From CAZVXI01 sp964631295 (GTDB taxonomy: Bacteria > Planctomycetota > Phycisphaerae > Phycisphaerales > SM1A02): 40,518 bases of DNA. Position numbers and translations under genes: made by a program. How positions within the stretch are numbered: position 1 is the stretch's first letter; the number at the start of each line of letters is the position of its first letter. The stretch is from contig CAZVXI010000005.1 of NCBI GenBank assembly GCA_964631295.1, forward strand, positions 1-40,518. Direction: 5' to 3'. Below, piece after piece: positions 9,027 to 17,126 of the stretch. The notes under the pieces were generated by a model, which did not search any database, was not told the DNA's origin, and saw nothing but the letters and a program-made list of their open reading frames with translations.

Positions 9027-9896
9027 CTACTCCATTGTGTCGATCAACTGATCAATGAACTTTGCGACTCCATCTTCATGGTGATGGCCGATCACCTGAT
9101 CAGCAACAGCCGCGACACGTGCATCTGCATTCGCCATGGCGACACCAAGGCCGGCGTGCGTGATCATCTCAACGTCGTTGAGTCCATCTCCAATGGCGAT
9201 CACGGTGGTTGGATCGATTTTTGCGTGATCGCAATGTCTTTCAATCATGGTCCACTTGTTAACATCCGCGCCGAAGACCTCGAGAAGGTGCGTCGTGCTG
9301 CCGGTGGCGTGTGATGATGTCACAGCTGGCCAGTGCTGCAGAAATGCCCGCTCCCCCAGGCGAGTTCGCAGGTGGTCCGCGAGCGACTGGAGTTCAGTTT
9401 CTCCCGCGACAACTGCCGTGCGAACCGTGGCCTCGGGATGCTCATCCTCGTCGATCTCGCTGAGGTGGCGAACCTCGACAGGCAGGTGCTCGAACCACCA
9501 TTCTGACGCCGGATCGAGAGGGGCATTTCCCACCGTGACATAGTCATACCCCGCGGTCGTCCGATCCTTCAGCAACAGCGCTCGATGTTCTGCCTCGAGC
9601 ATCGCCGCGACGGAGTCAGCCACCACCGCGCGGTGCATGACGCGAGATTCAACCGTCGCGCCATCGCGCGCATCACACAACAGTGCACCTCCTGCCGCGA
9701 TCATGTAATCGATATTCCGCAGTACAGTCAGCGCAGCACGTGCCTCCGCCCATGCCCTTCCTGATGCGATGATAATCTCAAACCCGGCGTCATGAGCCCG
9801 CTTCACCGCCGCCTGGCTTGCTTCTGACACCTCACCGCAGCGATTGAGAAGAGTCCCGTCGAGATCAATGACAAGCGTGCTGAATCGCCGTACCAT
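9027..9896 (-). CDS. HAD superfamily (Cof-type) phosphatase
   Basis: 289 residues. HAD motif I is VIDLDGTLL (nucleophile Asp11, acid/base Asp13), motif II is the IIASGR segment, and motif III/IV is VIAIGDGLNDVEMI near the C-terminus, followed by GLGVAMANADARV. This layout, with a large C2-type cap between motifs II and III, is that of Cof/YbjI-like phosphatases acting on sugar phosphates, FMN or related cytosolic metabolites; the substrate cannot be told from sequence. The frame is open to 10100, but the HAD fold starts right at the ATG at 9896 (MVRRFSTLVIDLDG), so the upstream 68 codons are rejected. It precedes the oxidoreductase-like gene by three bases. Its ATG shares the tetranucleotide CATG with the ATG of the divergent gene. 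Confidence 0.85.
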   Translation of the reverse strand: MVRRFSTLVIDLDGTLLNRCGEVSEASQAAVKRAHDAGFEIIIASGRAWAEARAALTVLRNIDYMIAAGGALLCDARDGATVESRVMHRAVVADSVAAMLEAEHRALLLKDRTTAGYDYVTVGNAPLDPASEWWFEHLPVEVRHLSEIDEDEHPEATVRTAVVAGETELQSLADHLRTRLGERAFLQHWPAVTSSHATGSTTHLLEVFGADVNKWTMIERHCDHAKIDPTTVIAIGDGLNDVEMITHAGLGVAMANADARVAAVADQVIGHHHEDGVAKFIDQLIDTME

Positions 9897-10926
9897 GCCC
9901 AAGGAAGTTACGCCGCACGAGTGCAAGGGGCAAGGTGTGTCGAGCCGGTCAGCAGCTGCAGAGGAAACCGCCGAGGGGCAGGGGCAAGACCAGCGAGCCT
10001 TCGCGTCTTCGCTGGAGCCGGCGTTGCGAGAAGCATGCGAAGGACGGCTCGGGACTCTGACTTGGTTTCGCACGGACTGGCAGCGCGGCGGTGCGGCCAC
10101 AGCGACTGCCGATTACCAGAGCGATGATGGAACGGTCCCCGTCGTCGTCAAGCTTCCGGTTGTTCAGCGAGAACTGAAATGGACACGGCGATTGCAGTCA
10201 GCCGATGGGCCGGCAGCCGGCGTGGCGGCCACCTTGCTGGCATCAGGTTACGAGCTCGGTGGATATGACCTCGCTTGGCTGGTGATCGAGCGATTGCCCT
10301 GTGGCCCGCTGGGGACACACTGGCATGATCGGCATGTTGCCCGCATTGCGGACGCTGCAACACGGTTTACGCTGGCCGCATCGATGTTTGCGGTTGATCA
10401 GCAGCCCCGATTTGAAGATTGGGACTCCCTGATAAGCGATGCGCGGAAGAACGTCCGTTCGAACCACATCGACTATGAACAGCGGTGGAATCAGGCCCTC
10501 AAAGCCCTCAGCAGTCGGCTTGATCGAGTTGTCGACGAGTGGAGGGCTCGCCCGACCAATGACTGGCTCCACGGAGACGTACATCTAGCCAACGCCATGT
10601 GTCGGGAGGATGCCGAGGACGCTCCGGTCTCACTCATCGACCTCGCAGAGATTCGTGTCGGGCACTGGATCGAAGATGCGATCTATCTTGAGAGACAGTT
10701 GTGGCCCCGACCTGACCGGCTCAAGCCCCACAAGCCCGTTCGGAGTTTCGTGGAGGCTCGCAGAGCACTTGGCCTGACTGTGGATGACGGCTACGCCCGA
10801 CTGGCCGATATCCGTCGCGGCCTGCTGGCGGCGACCGCCCCGAGATTTCTGAAGTCTGAAGGGCACCCGGTCTACCTCGAAGCGTGCCTCAAGCGGCTTG
10901 AGCAGGCACTGCAGCAGGTTCGGTGA
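9895..10926 (+). CDS. aminoglycoside phosphotransferase/choline-kinase-like protein
   Basis: About 343 residues of the APH kinase-like fold. Seen: a lysine in VPVVVKLP for ATP binding, the linker VIERLPCGPLG, the catalytic loop WLHGDVHLANAM (HGDxxxxN, base Asp) near residue 222, and LIDLAEIRVGHWIEDAIYLE in place of the metal-binding aspartate motif. These proteins phosphorylate small hydroxylated molecules; there is no reason to call this one an antibiotic-resistance enzyme. The N-terminal 40 residues are Gln/Glu/Ala-rich and may not be real: the ATG at 9895 is inferred and has no Shine-Dalgarno site, and a later non-ATG start is possible. The next frame-open start upstream (9844) would overlap the HAD gene. 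Confidence 0.7.
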   Translation: MPKEVTPHECKGQGVSSRSAAAEETAEGQGQDQRAFASSLEPALREACEGRLGTLTWFRTDWQRGGAATATADYQSDDGTVPVVVKLPVVQRELKWTRRLQSADGPAAGVAATLLASGYELGGYDLAWLVIERLPCGPLGTHWHDRHVARIADAATRFTLAASMFAVDQQPRFEDWDSLISDARKNVRSNHIDYEQRWNQALKALSSRLDRVVDEWRARPTNDWLHGDVHLANAMCREDAEDAPVSLIDLAEIRVGHWIEDAIYLERQLWPRPDRLKPHKPVRSFVEARRALGLTVDDGYARLADIRRGLLAATAPRFLKSEGHPVYLEACLKRLEQALQQVR

Positions 10927-10954
10927 CTGGCTCGGCTGGCTTGCCCACACACCT

Positions 10955-10983
10955 TTGCCGATAGTCCCCGGAAGAGATACAAT
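10955..10983 (+). promoter_or_regulatory. sigma70-type promoter upstream of the TPR-like/rluD operon
   Basis: TTGCCG (10955-10960), a 17-base spacer and TACAAT (10978-10983) make a good housekeeping promoter, four and five of six consensus bases. Transcription would start near 10990, about 20 bases before the ATG of the next gene, which carries its own GGAG. Seen in sequence; activity is inferred. Confidence 0.55.
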
Positions 10984-11009
10984 CGTCGCTTCCCGGCTTG
11001 GAGATTCAT

Positions 11010-11816
11010 ATGGACCGTGATCGCCTGCAACAGGTACAGCAAAGTGACCTCAGCGAAAGCAAGATCAATCAGGAATTCGTTGATTGGCTGAAGACGAAGG
11101 GCCCGAACTGGCTGCTGGTTGTGCTCGTGGCGATCTGCGCATTCCTCTTCATCCAGCAGTGGAAGCAACGCCAAATCGGCTACGTCGACCAGGCATGGCA
11201 GGACTTCTCGCAGGCCCAGAATCCGGCATCATTGCAGGACGTCGCCGAAGAGTATGCCGATGTCGGCTCGATCAGCGCGCTTTCGCGCCTGACGGCAGCG
11301 CGTATCTACCTGACCGCAGTGCGACTCGGGAAGCCCGTGCAGGCAGTGATTCTCGAAGAGACGAGTGCGGCTCTCATCGATGACGCAGGTGAAGAGGAAC
11401 TCACCGAAGAGATGCGCGCCGACTACCTGAACCAGGCAGAGCGGCTCTATCAAGCGATCCTCGATGATCCAATTCTGGCAAATCAGCGCGACACATCAGC
11501 GGCGAACCTGTATGCCGTCAACGCGCTCAATGGCCTCGGTGCTGTCTCCGAGGCGAACGGCAACGCTGAGCAGGCCTCCGACTTCTATGAGAAAGCAGCA
11601 GCCCGCGCGGATGCGTTCGATCAATCACTCGCACAAATTTGCCGCGATCTTGCCGCCGAAGCTGAGAAGAACGTGGAGACGGTCATGCTTGTCAGCAACC
11701 CGAACGAAGTGCAGTCGACGCAGGATAACCCCTTTGCTACCGTCCCGATTGATCCGGAAGAAGGCCTTGAGCCGATCACGACCGAGCCTTCCCTGTCATC
11801 CATCATCAGCAGTTGA
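11010..11816 (+). CDS. membrane-anchored TPR-like protein (YfgM-like)
   Basis: 268 residues. A short N-terminal tail is followed by one membrane span (about residues 33-50, NWLLVVLVAICAFLFIQQ) and a basic WKQRQ, then an alanine-rich helical region with repeats typical of tetratricopeptide proteins, including AERLYQAILDDP and ASDFYEKAAARADA. The overall plan resembles YfgM-type proteins, which sit beside the Sec translocon and hold a periplasmic TPR domain, but similarity is only in layout. GGAG at 11000-11003 with a six-base gap fixes the ATG at 11010 rather than the in-frame TTG at 10998. The stop overlaps the rluD start (TGATG), so the two genes are coupled. A promoter lies just upstream. 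Confidence 0.75.
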   Translation: MDRDRLQQVQQSDLSESKINQEFVDWLKTKGPNWLLVVLVAICAFLFIQQWKQRQIGYVDQAWQDFSQAQNPASLQDVAEEYADVGSISALSRLTAARIYLTAVRLGKPVQAVILEETSAALIDDAGEEELTEEMRADYLNQAERLYQAILDDPILANQRDTSAANLYAVNALNGLGAVSEANGNAEQASDFYEKAAARADAFDQSLAQICRDLAAEAEKNVETVMLVSNPNEVQSTQDNPFATVPIDPEEGLEPITTEPSLSSIISS

Positions 11817-13003
11817 TGATGTCTGCATCCGATCGCGATTCAGACTCTCAGACTGATCGGTCATTCATCGCATCTGGCGGATCGGTTGATCGCGACGCAC
11901 TGTACAGTGCTTACGCATCTCAGGAGTTTGATGATGACTCGCCCGTCAGCGTGCAGTTCACGCTCTCGCGTGATCTCAACAAGCGGCTTGATCAGTATCT
12001 TGTTGATCGAATTCCGTTTTTGAGCAGGACATCGCTACAGCGATTGATTCGCGAAGAATCTGTCACCGTCAATGGTCGTACTCCCAAGCCATCTACAAAG
12101 CTTCGGCTTGGCGACCATGTGCACGCCGTTCTGCCGCCGCCCCCAAGCAATGAAATACCTGCAGAGGACATCTCGCTGTCAGTCATTTATGAAGATGATG
12201 ATTTGATTGTGATCAACAAGCAGGATGACATCATCGTTCATCCCGCCCGTGGCAACCTGTCGGGCACGCTCATCAATGCACTCGCATTTCATTTTCAGCA
12301 CCGCTCGGGTGGGTCTCTTTCATCTGTTGGTGAGGACCTGGCACGCCCGGGGGTCGTGCACCGGCTGGATCGTCATACAACTGGCGTGATGGTGGCCGCG
12401 AAGTCGGACACTGCTCACTGGCGAATCGGCAGGCAGTTTGAACAACGAAAGACAAACAAACGATACCTTGCTGTTGTGCACGGAGAGATTGAGCCCCTCA
12501 CGGATGTCATCGACGTTCCACTCGGGAGGCATCCGACAGCACGCGAGAAGTACGCCGTCCGCTGGGACGAGACAGGAAAACCGTCGACAACTGTTTATCG
12601 CGTTCGGGAACTCTACGACGGCTACACACTCGTTGAGCTGGAACTGCGCACGGGCCGAACCCACCAGATTCGCCTGCACATGAATCATCTTGGGTATCCA
12701 ATTGTCGGAGACGACATCTACGGCGGGAATCATCTGACGATTGGGGATATCATTGGACCACGTGGGACGGCAGAACTCTCGCCGCGAACACCACTTATCA
12801 CCCGGCAGGCCCTGCATGCGGCTCTGCTTGGATTCGAACATCCGATGACGAAGCAACATTTGACGTTCACTGCCCCTCTCCATGAGGATATGGGCCGACT
12901 CATAGGCCTGCTCCGAACGGATCGTTTGAAATCGACGCCAGATGTCCCGGGAGCGCAGGTTGACCTCACTCAGGTCGTTCCCGTATCAACGCAGTTTCAG
13001 TGA
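11816..13003 (+). CDS. rluD: 23S rRNA pseudouridine synthase, RluD/RluA family
   Basis: 395 residues. After a 35-residue acidic leader comes an S4 RNA-binding domain (RLDQYLVDRIPFLSRTSLQRL, then VTVNGRTPKPS), then the catalytic motif GVVHRLDRHTTGVMV near residues 180-193, whose aspartate attacks uridine, and the C-terminal RTGRTHQIRLHMNHLGYPIVGD segment. This is the RluA/RluC/RluD class; S4 plus overall length fits RluD (U1911, 1915, 1917 of helix 69), but RluC-like specificity is possible. The ATG at 11816 shares a base with the preceding stop; a second ATG follows directly at 11819. The end overlaps the convergent mraY by 18 bases. Confidence 0.85.
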   Translation: MMSASDRDSDSQTDRSFIASGGSVDRDALYSAYASQEFDDDSPVSVQFTLSRDLNKRLDQYLVDRIPFLSRTSLQRLIREESVTVNGRTPKPSTKLRLGDHVHAVLPPPPSNEIPAEDISLSVIYEDDDLIVINKQDDIIVHPARGNLSGTLINALAFHFQHRSGGSLSSVGEDLARPGVVHRLDRHTTGVMVAAKSDTAHWRIGRQFEQRKTNKRYLAVVHGEIEPLTDVIDVPLGRHPTAREKYAVRWDETGKPSTTVYRVRELYDGYTLVELELRTGRTHQIRLHMNHLGYPIVGDDIYGGNHLTIGDIIGPRGTAELSPRTPLITRQALHAALLGFEHPMTKQHLTFTAPLHEDMGRLIGLLRTDRLKSTPDVPGAQVDLTQVVPVSTQFQ

Positions 13004-14149
13004 TACAAGCGCGAGCATCGCACAGATAACGCCCAGCACCCAAAATCGCGTGACAACCTGCGGTTCAGACCACCCGGACAAATGAAAGTGATGATGGACA
13101 GGAGCGCATTTGAAGATGCGCTTACCCCCGGTTGCCTTGAAGTACCCAACTTGGGCGATGACGCTTCCCATCTCCAGGAAAAATACACCGCCGATGATGA
13201 TCAGAAGGAACTCCTGCCGTATAGCGACTGCAACATATGCAAGCAGGCCACCGAGAGGAAGCGACCCAGTGTCTCCCATGAACACTCGCGCGGGCGCACA
13301 GTTGAACCACAGAAATCCGAGGCACGCACCCGACATCGCTCCGCAGACAACCATGAGATCGCGTGCGGCGGGCACGTGTGGAAACATGAGCGTGCGTGCA
13401 GCGTCTTCAGATCCTGCGATGTAACACAACACCATCATCGCGAGTGACGCAATCACCAACCCGCCAGGCGCCAGCCCATCCATACCATCCGTCAGATTCA
13501 CTGCGTTCGAGGTGCCTGCGATCATAAGAACAGCGATTGCAATGAACGGCAGCGCACCGAGTACAATCACGGTCGATTCGAGCTCAAGTGTCTTTGGTAC
13601 GTAAGTGCGCTGAAACGGAATCGTCAGTACACGCTCCGCATCACTACCCTGCCCCATCGTGAACAGGTAATATCCCGCAATAAAAGCAATTCCAAGCTGA
13701 AACAGCAACTTCTCCCATGCGAACGCGCCCTCTCGGCTGCCCGGATTGCGACGAGCTGATGTAAGTTTCATCCAATCGTCCCAGCCGCCGAGTGCAGTGA
13801 GCCAGATGAGGACCACCACTGCAAGCCAAACGTACCGACTCCTGAGATCAGCAAACAGCACAATCGTCGCGAGAATCGCAGCGCAGATCAACAGGCCACC
13901 CATCGTTGGAGTGGCCGCCTTCGACAACGTCAATTCATTCAGATCTTTATTGTAGAACTCCGGCGCATCACCAATCTTCTGTTTGAGCAGCCAGCGTATC
14001 ATCCGATCGCCGAAGAGTATGACCAGCAGGAAACTGAATACAACGGAGAAGAACGCACGGAACTCGAGCTGATAGAGAACCTGAACGAGACGATACAACC
14101 CCATCTCATCCATCTGATCGTCTACGATCTCCAACAGGTTATACAGCAT
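12986..14149 (-). CDS. mraY: phospho-N-acetylmuramoyl-pentapeptide transferase MraY
   Basis: 387-residue polytopic membrane enzyme that moves phospho-MurNAc-pentapeptide to undecaprenyl phosphate, making lipid I. Seen: about ten hydrophobic spans; KAATPTMGG; the first acidic motif GGWDDWMKL (DDxxK-like); NLTDGMDGLAPGG; FMGDTGSLPLGG; and the histidine motif APVHHHFHLSGW. All catalytic aspartates of the family are present. It follows murF by three bases and is the last mur gene here; no murD, ftsW or murG follows, because the convergent rluD begins at once. Slight departures (GGW for GFI before DD, HLSGW for ELKGW) are within family variation. Confidence 0.95.
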   Translation of the reverse strand: MLYNLLEIVDDQMDEMGLYRLVQVLYQLEFRAFFSVVFSFLLVILFGDRMIRWLLKQKIGDAPEFYNKDLNELTLSKAATPTMGGLLICAAILATIVLFADLRSRYVWLAVVVLIWLTALGGWDDWMKLTSARRNPGSREGAFAWEKLLFQLGIAFIAGYYLFTMGQGSDAERVLTIPFQRTYVPKTLELESTVIVLGALPFIAIAVLMIAGTSNAVNLTDGMDGLAPGGLVIASLAMMVLCYIAGSEDAARTLMFPHVPAARDLMVVCGAMSGACLGFLWFNCAPARVFMGDTGSLPLGGLLAYVAVAIRQEFLLIIIGGVFFLEMGSVIAQVGYFKATGGKRIFKCAPVHHHFHLSGWSEPQVVTRFWVLGVICAMLALVSLKLR

Positions 14150-14152
14150 GCG

Positions 14153-15544
14153 CTACGTTGCTCCTGCTGACGTTGGTCGTGCAATCACATCTGCTACACG
14201 CTCGAGGTGCATGGAGCGAGACCCCTTGAGTAACATCGCATCACCCGGCATGACGCGACGTAGAAAATCCAAGATACTGATTTCGTCACCAATATCTGAG
14301 GCGATGAAGAACAGGTCTGAATCGAGTTCTGATGCAGCCTGTTCCATTGACGGTCCGATCAGCATGATGCCATCAACCGCATCACCGCATTCTCCTATGA
14401 GCCACTGCAGAACGGCACGGTGTTCATCCAGCGCGGAACGGCCAAGTTCGAGCATATCTCCGAGAACGAGCCATCGATGCTCAGCTTCATTTGTGATTGC
14501 CATGAACGTGCTGATGGAGGCCCGCATTGACTCTGGATTCGCGTTGTACGCATCATTCACGAACGTAATATCGTTGATCGTATGCAGATCAAATCGCATC
14601 TCAGGCACGTCAACGGTGAGCAACCCCGCACGAATCGCATCGTCGTCGCATCCGAGTCGGCGCGCAATCCCGATCGCAGGCAACGCATTGGCTGTATTGT
14701 GCACACCAGGTAATGGTATTTTGAAGGTCGAGCCATCACGAAGATGCAGGATCGTGCATCTGCCATCCCAATTAGACGAGGCACAAGAAATATCCGCAGC
14801 GAGAGATGTACCGAAAAATGTGATTGGTGGATGCAGCGATACGTCGTCAACGAATACCGCTTCGTTGACAAAAGTCTGCCCATCGCTGCGTGTCTCTGAA
14901 AGCAACGATAGTTTTTCACGCCGAATGGCCTCGACTGAGCCAAACGCCTCAAGATGCGCAGACCCCACCATCGTCACAACCGATATGTCCGGTGATGCCA
15001 CTGCACCCAAGGCTGCAATCTCGCCTGGCGCGCTCGTGCCAATTTCAACAATCACATAATCATCAGTCGACTGTGCAGCAAGCAGCGTCAGTGGGACGCC
15101 AATATCATTATTGAACGACTTCGGCGCTGCATACCCTCGCAGCGTCGTTCGGAGCGCCGCGTGTGCGAGTGACTTTGTTGTTGTTTTGCCACAAGACCCA
15201 GTAATCGCGATCACGCATGTCTGATCTAGTTGCTGTTTTCGATAGGCTGATGCCAACCTGCTGAGCGCTCTGCGAGTGTCTTCCGTACGCAGGACTGGCA
15301 CACCACACTCACTCGGTCGTATGTCACGGTCGACCAACACCAGAACAGCACCCCGACTCACAGCGTCATCAATGAAGTTGTGACCATCAAACCGTGCGCC
15401 TCGCAAAGCCACGAACATCTTTCCACTTACGTCTTCGCGCGAGTCGATCGTAATGCCGACAGGCGTCTGGCTGCTTTGTGACGGTCGCTGTAGCCACGTG
15501 CCACAGAGCAGTGTGGCAAGATGATCACAATCATAAAACATCAC
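14153..15544 (-). CDS. murF: UDP-N-acetylmuramoyl-tripeptide--D-alanyl-D-alanine ligase MurF
   Basis: 463-residue cytosolic Mur ligase that adds D-Ala-D-Ala to the UDP-MurNAc-tripeptide. Seen: N-terminal substrate domain with TIDSREDVSGKMFVALRG; ATP P-loop ITGSCGKTTTKS (residues 114-124); IVEIGTSAPGEIA, the MurF version of the central-domain motif; and the C-terminal FVNDAYNANPESM with VLGDMLELG. The start is either GTG at 15544, overlapping the murE stop as GTGA, or the next codon ATG at 15541 (TGATG); both couple it to murE. mraY follows after three bases. Confidence 0.95.
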   Translation of the reverse strand: MMFYDCDHLATLLCGTWLQRPSQSSQTPVGITIDSREDVSGKMFVALRGARFDGHNFIDDAVSRGAVLVLVDRDIRPSECGVPVLRTEDTRRALSRLASAYRKQQLDQTCVIAITGSCGKTTTKSLAHAALRTTLRGYAAPKSFNNDIGVPLTLLAAQSTDDYVIVEIGTSAPGEIAALGAVASPDISVVTMVGSAHLEAFGSVEAIRREKLSLLSETRSDGQTFVNEAVFVDDVSLHPPITFFGTSLAADISCASSNWDGRCTILHLRDGSTFKIPLPGVHNTANALPAIGIARRLGCDDDAIRAGLLTVDVPEMRFDLHTINDITFVNDAYNANPESMRASISTFMAITNEAEHRWLVLGDMLELGRSALDEHRAVLQWLIGECGDAVDGIMLIGPSMEQAASELDSDLFFIASDIGDEISILDFLRRVMPGDAMLLKGSRSMHLERVADVIARPTSAGAT

Positions 15545-17061
15545 GCAGGCTCCAGTTCCATCGCTTGTAGAGCTTCGGCGGCGACAACCCGGTCATCGAA
15601 CGCTTGTTGTTCAGTGCCAATGATCTGATAGTCTTCGTGCCCTTTTCCGGCAATGAGAATAATATCATGCTGCGTTGCAGAGCGAATCGCATGATTGATC
15701 GCTGCTCGGCGATCGATGAACGTGCACGTGCGGTCTCTTTCGGCAACAGGAATTCCAGCGAACACTTCCGAGATAATATTCGCTGGATTCTCTGTGCGTG
15801 GATTGTCTGAGGTTATGACAACTGTATCTGCATTGCGAGATGCGACTCTCGCCATCCGCGGGCGCTTTGTCTTGTCTCGATCACCGCCACAACCGAATAC
15901 AACATGGAGCCTTCCATGCTCGGGAACAAGTGGGCGCAGACCCTTCAGAGCGTTCTCGAGCGCGTGGTCCGTATGCGCATAATCGATCAACACAAGTGGT
16001 TGAGTAGCATTCTGATTGACGGGCTCATATCTGCCGGGAGGTGCAGGCGCACACTCGAGGCTGCTTGCGATCTTCGCAACTGTGATCCCAAGCGCGCTGC
16101 AAACAGCTGCTGCATGGAGAGCATTTTCGACATTGTGAAGTCCAATAAGCGGCAGATGGATTCGGGTGATCGTACCGTTGAGCATGACCTCAAGCGAGCT
16201 CCCATGCATTGTGCTGGTTAACACTCTTGCGTGCGCGTCTCGTGGTGAGTGTGTCGATGCATAGACGACCTTCTCTGCCGTCGTCGCCCGTGCCATGCGT
16301 TGGCATTCCGCGTCGTCTGCGTTGATGATGGCTGTTGCATTCTTCGGAAGTTGGGAAAACAGCATCGCCTTCGCATCTGCATAAGCGTTCATTGTTCCGT
16401 GGTAATCAATGTGATCGCCAGAGAGATTCGTGAAAACCGCGGCATCAAAGTGCAGCCCGGCGGTGCGATGCTGCACCAACGCATGGCTTGATACTTCCAT
16501 GACGCATGTATCGCAATCATTGGCAACCATCGCCGCGAGCATCTGGCTCAATTCAATGCATCCTGGTGTCGTCAGCAGCGCTGGCGTCTCCACGCGGCCA
16601 TCATCCATCGTTACTGTTCCGATGAGTCCGCAACGAGAACCGCACGTGTTCAGAATGTGTCGAATGAGATACGCGACCGTAGTCTTGCCATTTGTACCTG
16701 TGACCCCGACGAGGCACAAACGACTTGAAGGGTTGCCCGCAATACGCTCCGCGATCATCGCGGCCGCTTGTGGCAAACTGCGACTCTGCAACAAGGTGAC
16801 GTGGCCAGGTACGTCGATCGTCTCTGACTCAGCGAGGATTGCAACCGCGCCGGCACGTACAGCATCGTGGATAAACTGCGTCCCATCGGTTGTCGTCCCT
16901 CGCCTGGCAATGAACAGCGCATCTGGCTGCACGCATCGCGAATCATCTGTGAGACAACGAATGGGACGATCATCCGCCCCTGTACGATGTTGAATCGGCA
17001 ACCCCTCGACAAGTTCTGTGAGTCGCCGCGGCTTGGCCAACCTCGCTGCGGGCATGGACAT
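15541..17061 (-). CDS. murE: UDP-MurNAc-tripeptide ligase MurE (meso-diaminopimelate type)
   Basis: 506-residue Mur ligase. Seen: substrate domain with LTDDSRCVQPDALFIA, P-loop TGTNGKTT (residues 121-128), VMEVSSHAL, the DYAHTDHALENAL segment, and VITSDNPRTENP near residue 425. The DNPR box is the known mark of MurE enzymes that add meso-diaminopimelate rather than lysine, so the cell wall should be of the A1gamma type. AAGGAG lies three bases before the ATG at 17061 and nine before a second in-frame ATG at 17055; the second spacing is more usual. An AT-rich stretch just upstream could hold an internal promoter. Confidence 0.95.
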   Translation of the reverse strand: MSMPAARLAKPRRLTELVEGLPIQHRTGADDRPIRCLTDDSRCVQPDALFIARRGTTTDGTQFIHDAVRAGAVAILAESETIDVPGHVTLLQSRSLPQAAAMIAERIAGNPSSRLCLVGVTGTNGKTTVAYLIRHILNTCGSRCGLIGTVTMDDGRVETPALLTTPGCIELSQMLAAMVANDCDTCVMEVSSHALVQHRTAGLHFDAAVFTNLSGDHIDYHGTMNAYADAKAMLFSQLPKNATAIINADDAECQRMARATTAEKVVYASTHSPRDAHARVLTSTMHGSSLEVMLNGTITRIHLPLIGLHNVENALHAAAVCSALGITVAKIASSLECAPAPPGRYEPVNQNATQPLVLIDYAHTDHALENALKGLRPLVPEHGRLHVVFGCGGDRDKTKRPRMARVASRNADTVVITSDNPRTENPANIISEVFAGIPVAERDRTCTFIDRRAAINHAIRSATQHDIILIAGKGHEDYQIIGTEQQAFDDRVVAAEALQAMELEPA

Positions 17062-17095
17062 TTTCTCCTTAGAATATATGAGAATATCGTGCAGA
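17062..17095 (-). promoter_or_regulatory. AT-rich leader with strong Shine-Dalgarno before murE
   Basis: Read on the minus strand, the leader has two copies of ATATTCT three bases apart, then AAGGAG directly before the murE start. It is clearly richer in A/T than the surrounding genes. Candidate -10 boxes (TATTCT, TATATT) are present, but neither has a convincing -35, so an internal promoter is possible and not shown. The ribosome site itself is clear. Confidence 0.45.
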
Positions 17096-17126
17096 ATTCC
17101 GCAGATTGTGCAGGAAACCCGTCGCG

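Noticed and set aside
9895..10926. Aminoglycoside resistance gene
   Set aside because: Only the general APH kinase fold is visible; the family is very wide and there is no resistance-gene context.
14148..15059. 303-residue plus-strand frame
   Set aside because: Shadow of murF; serine- and arginine-rich.
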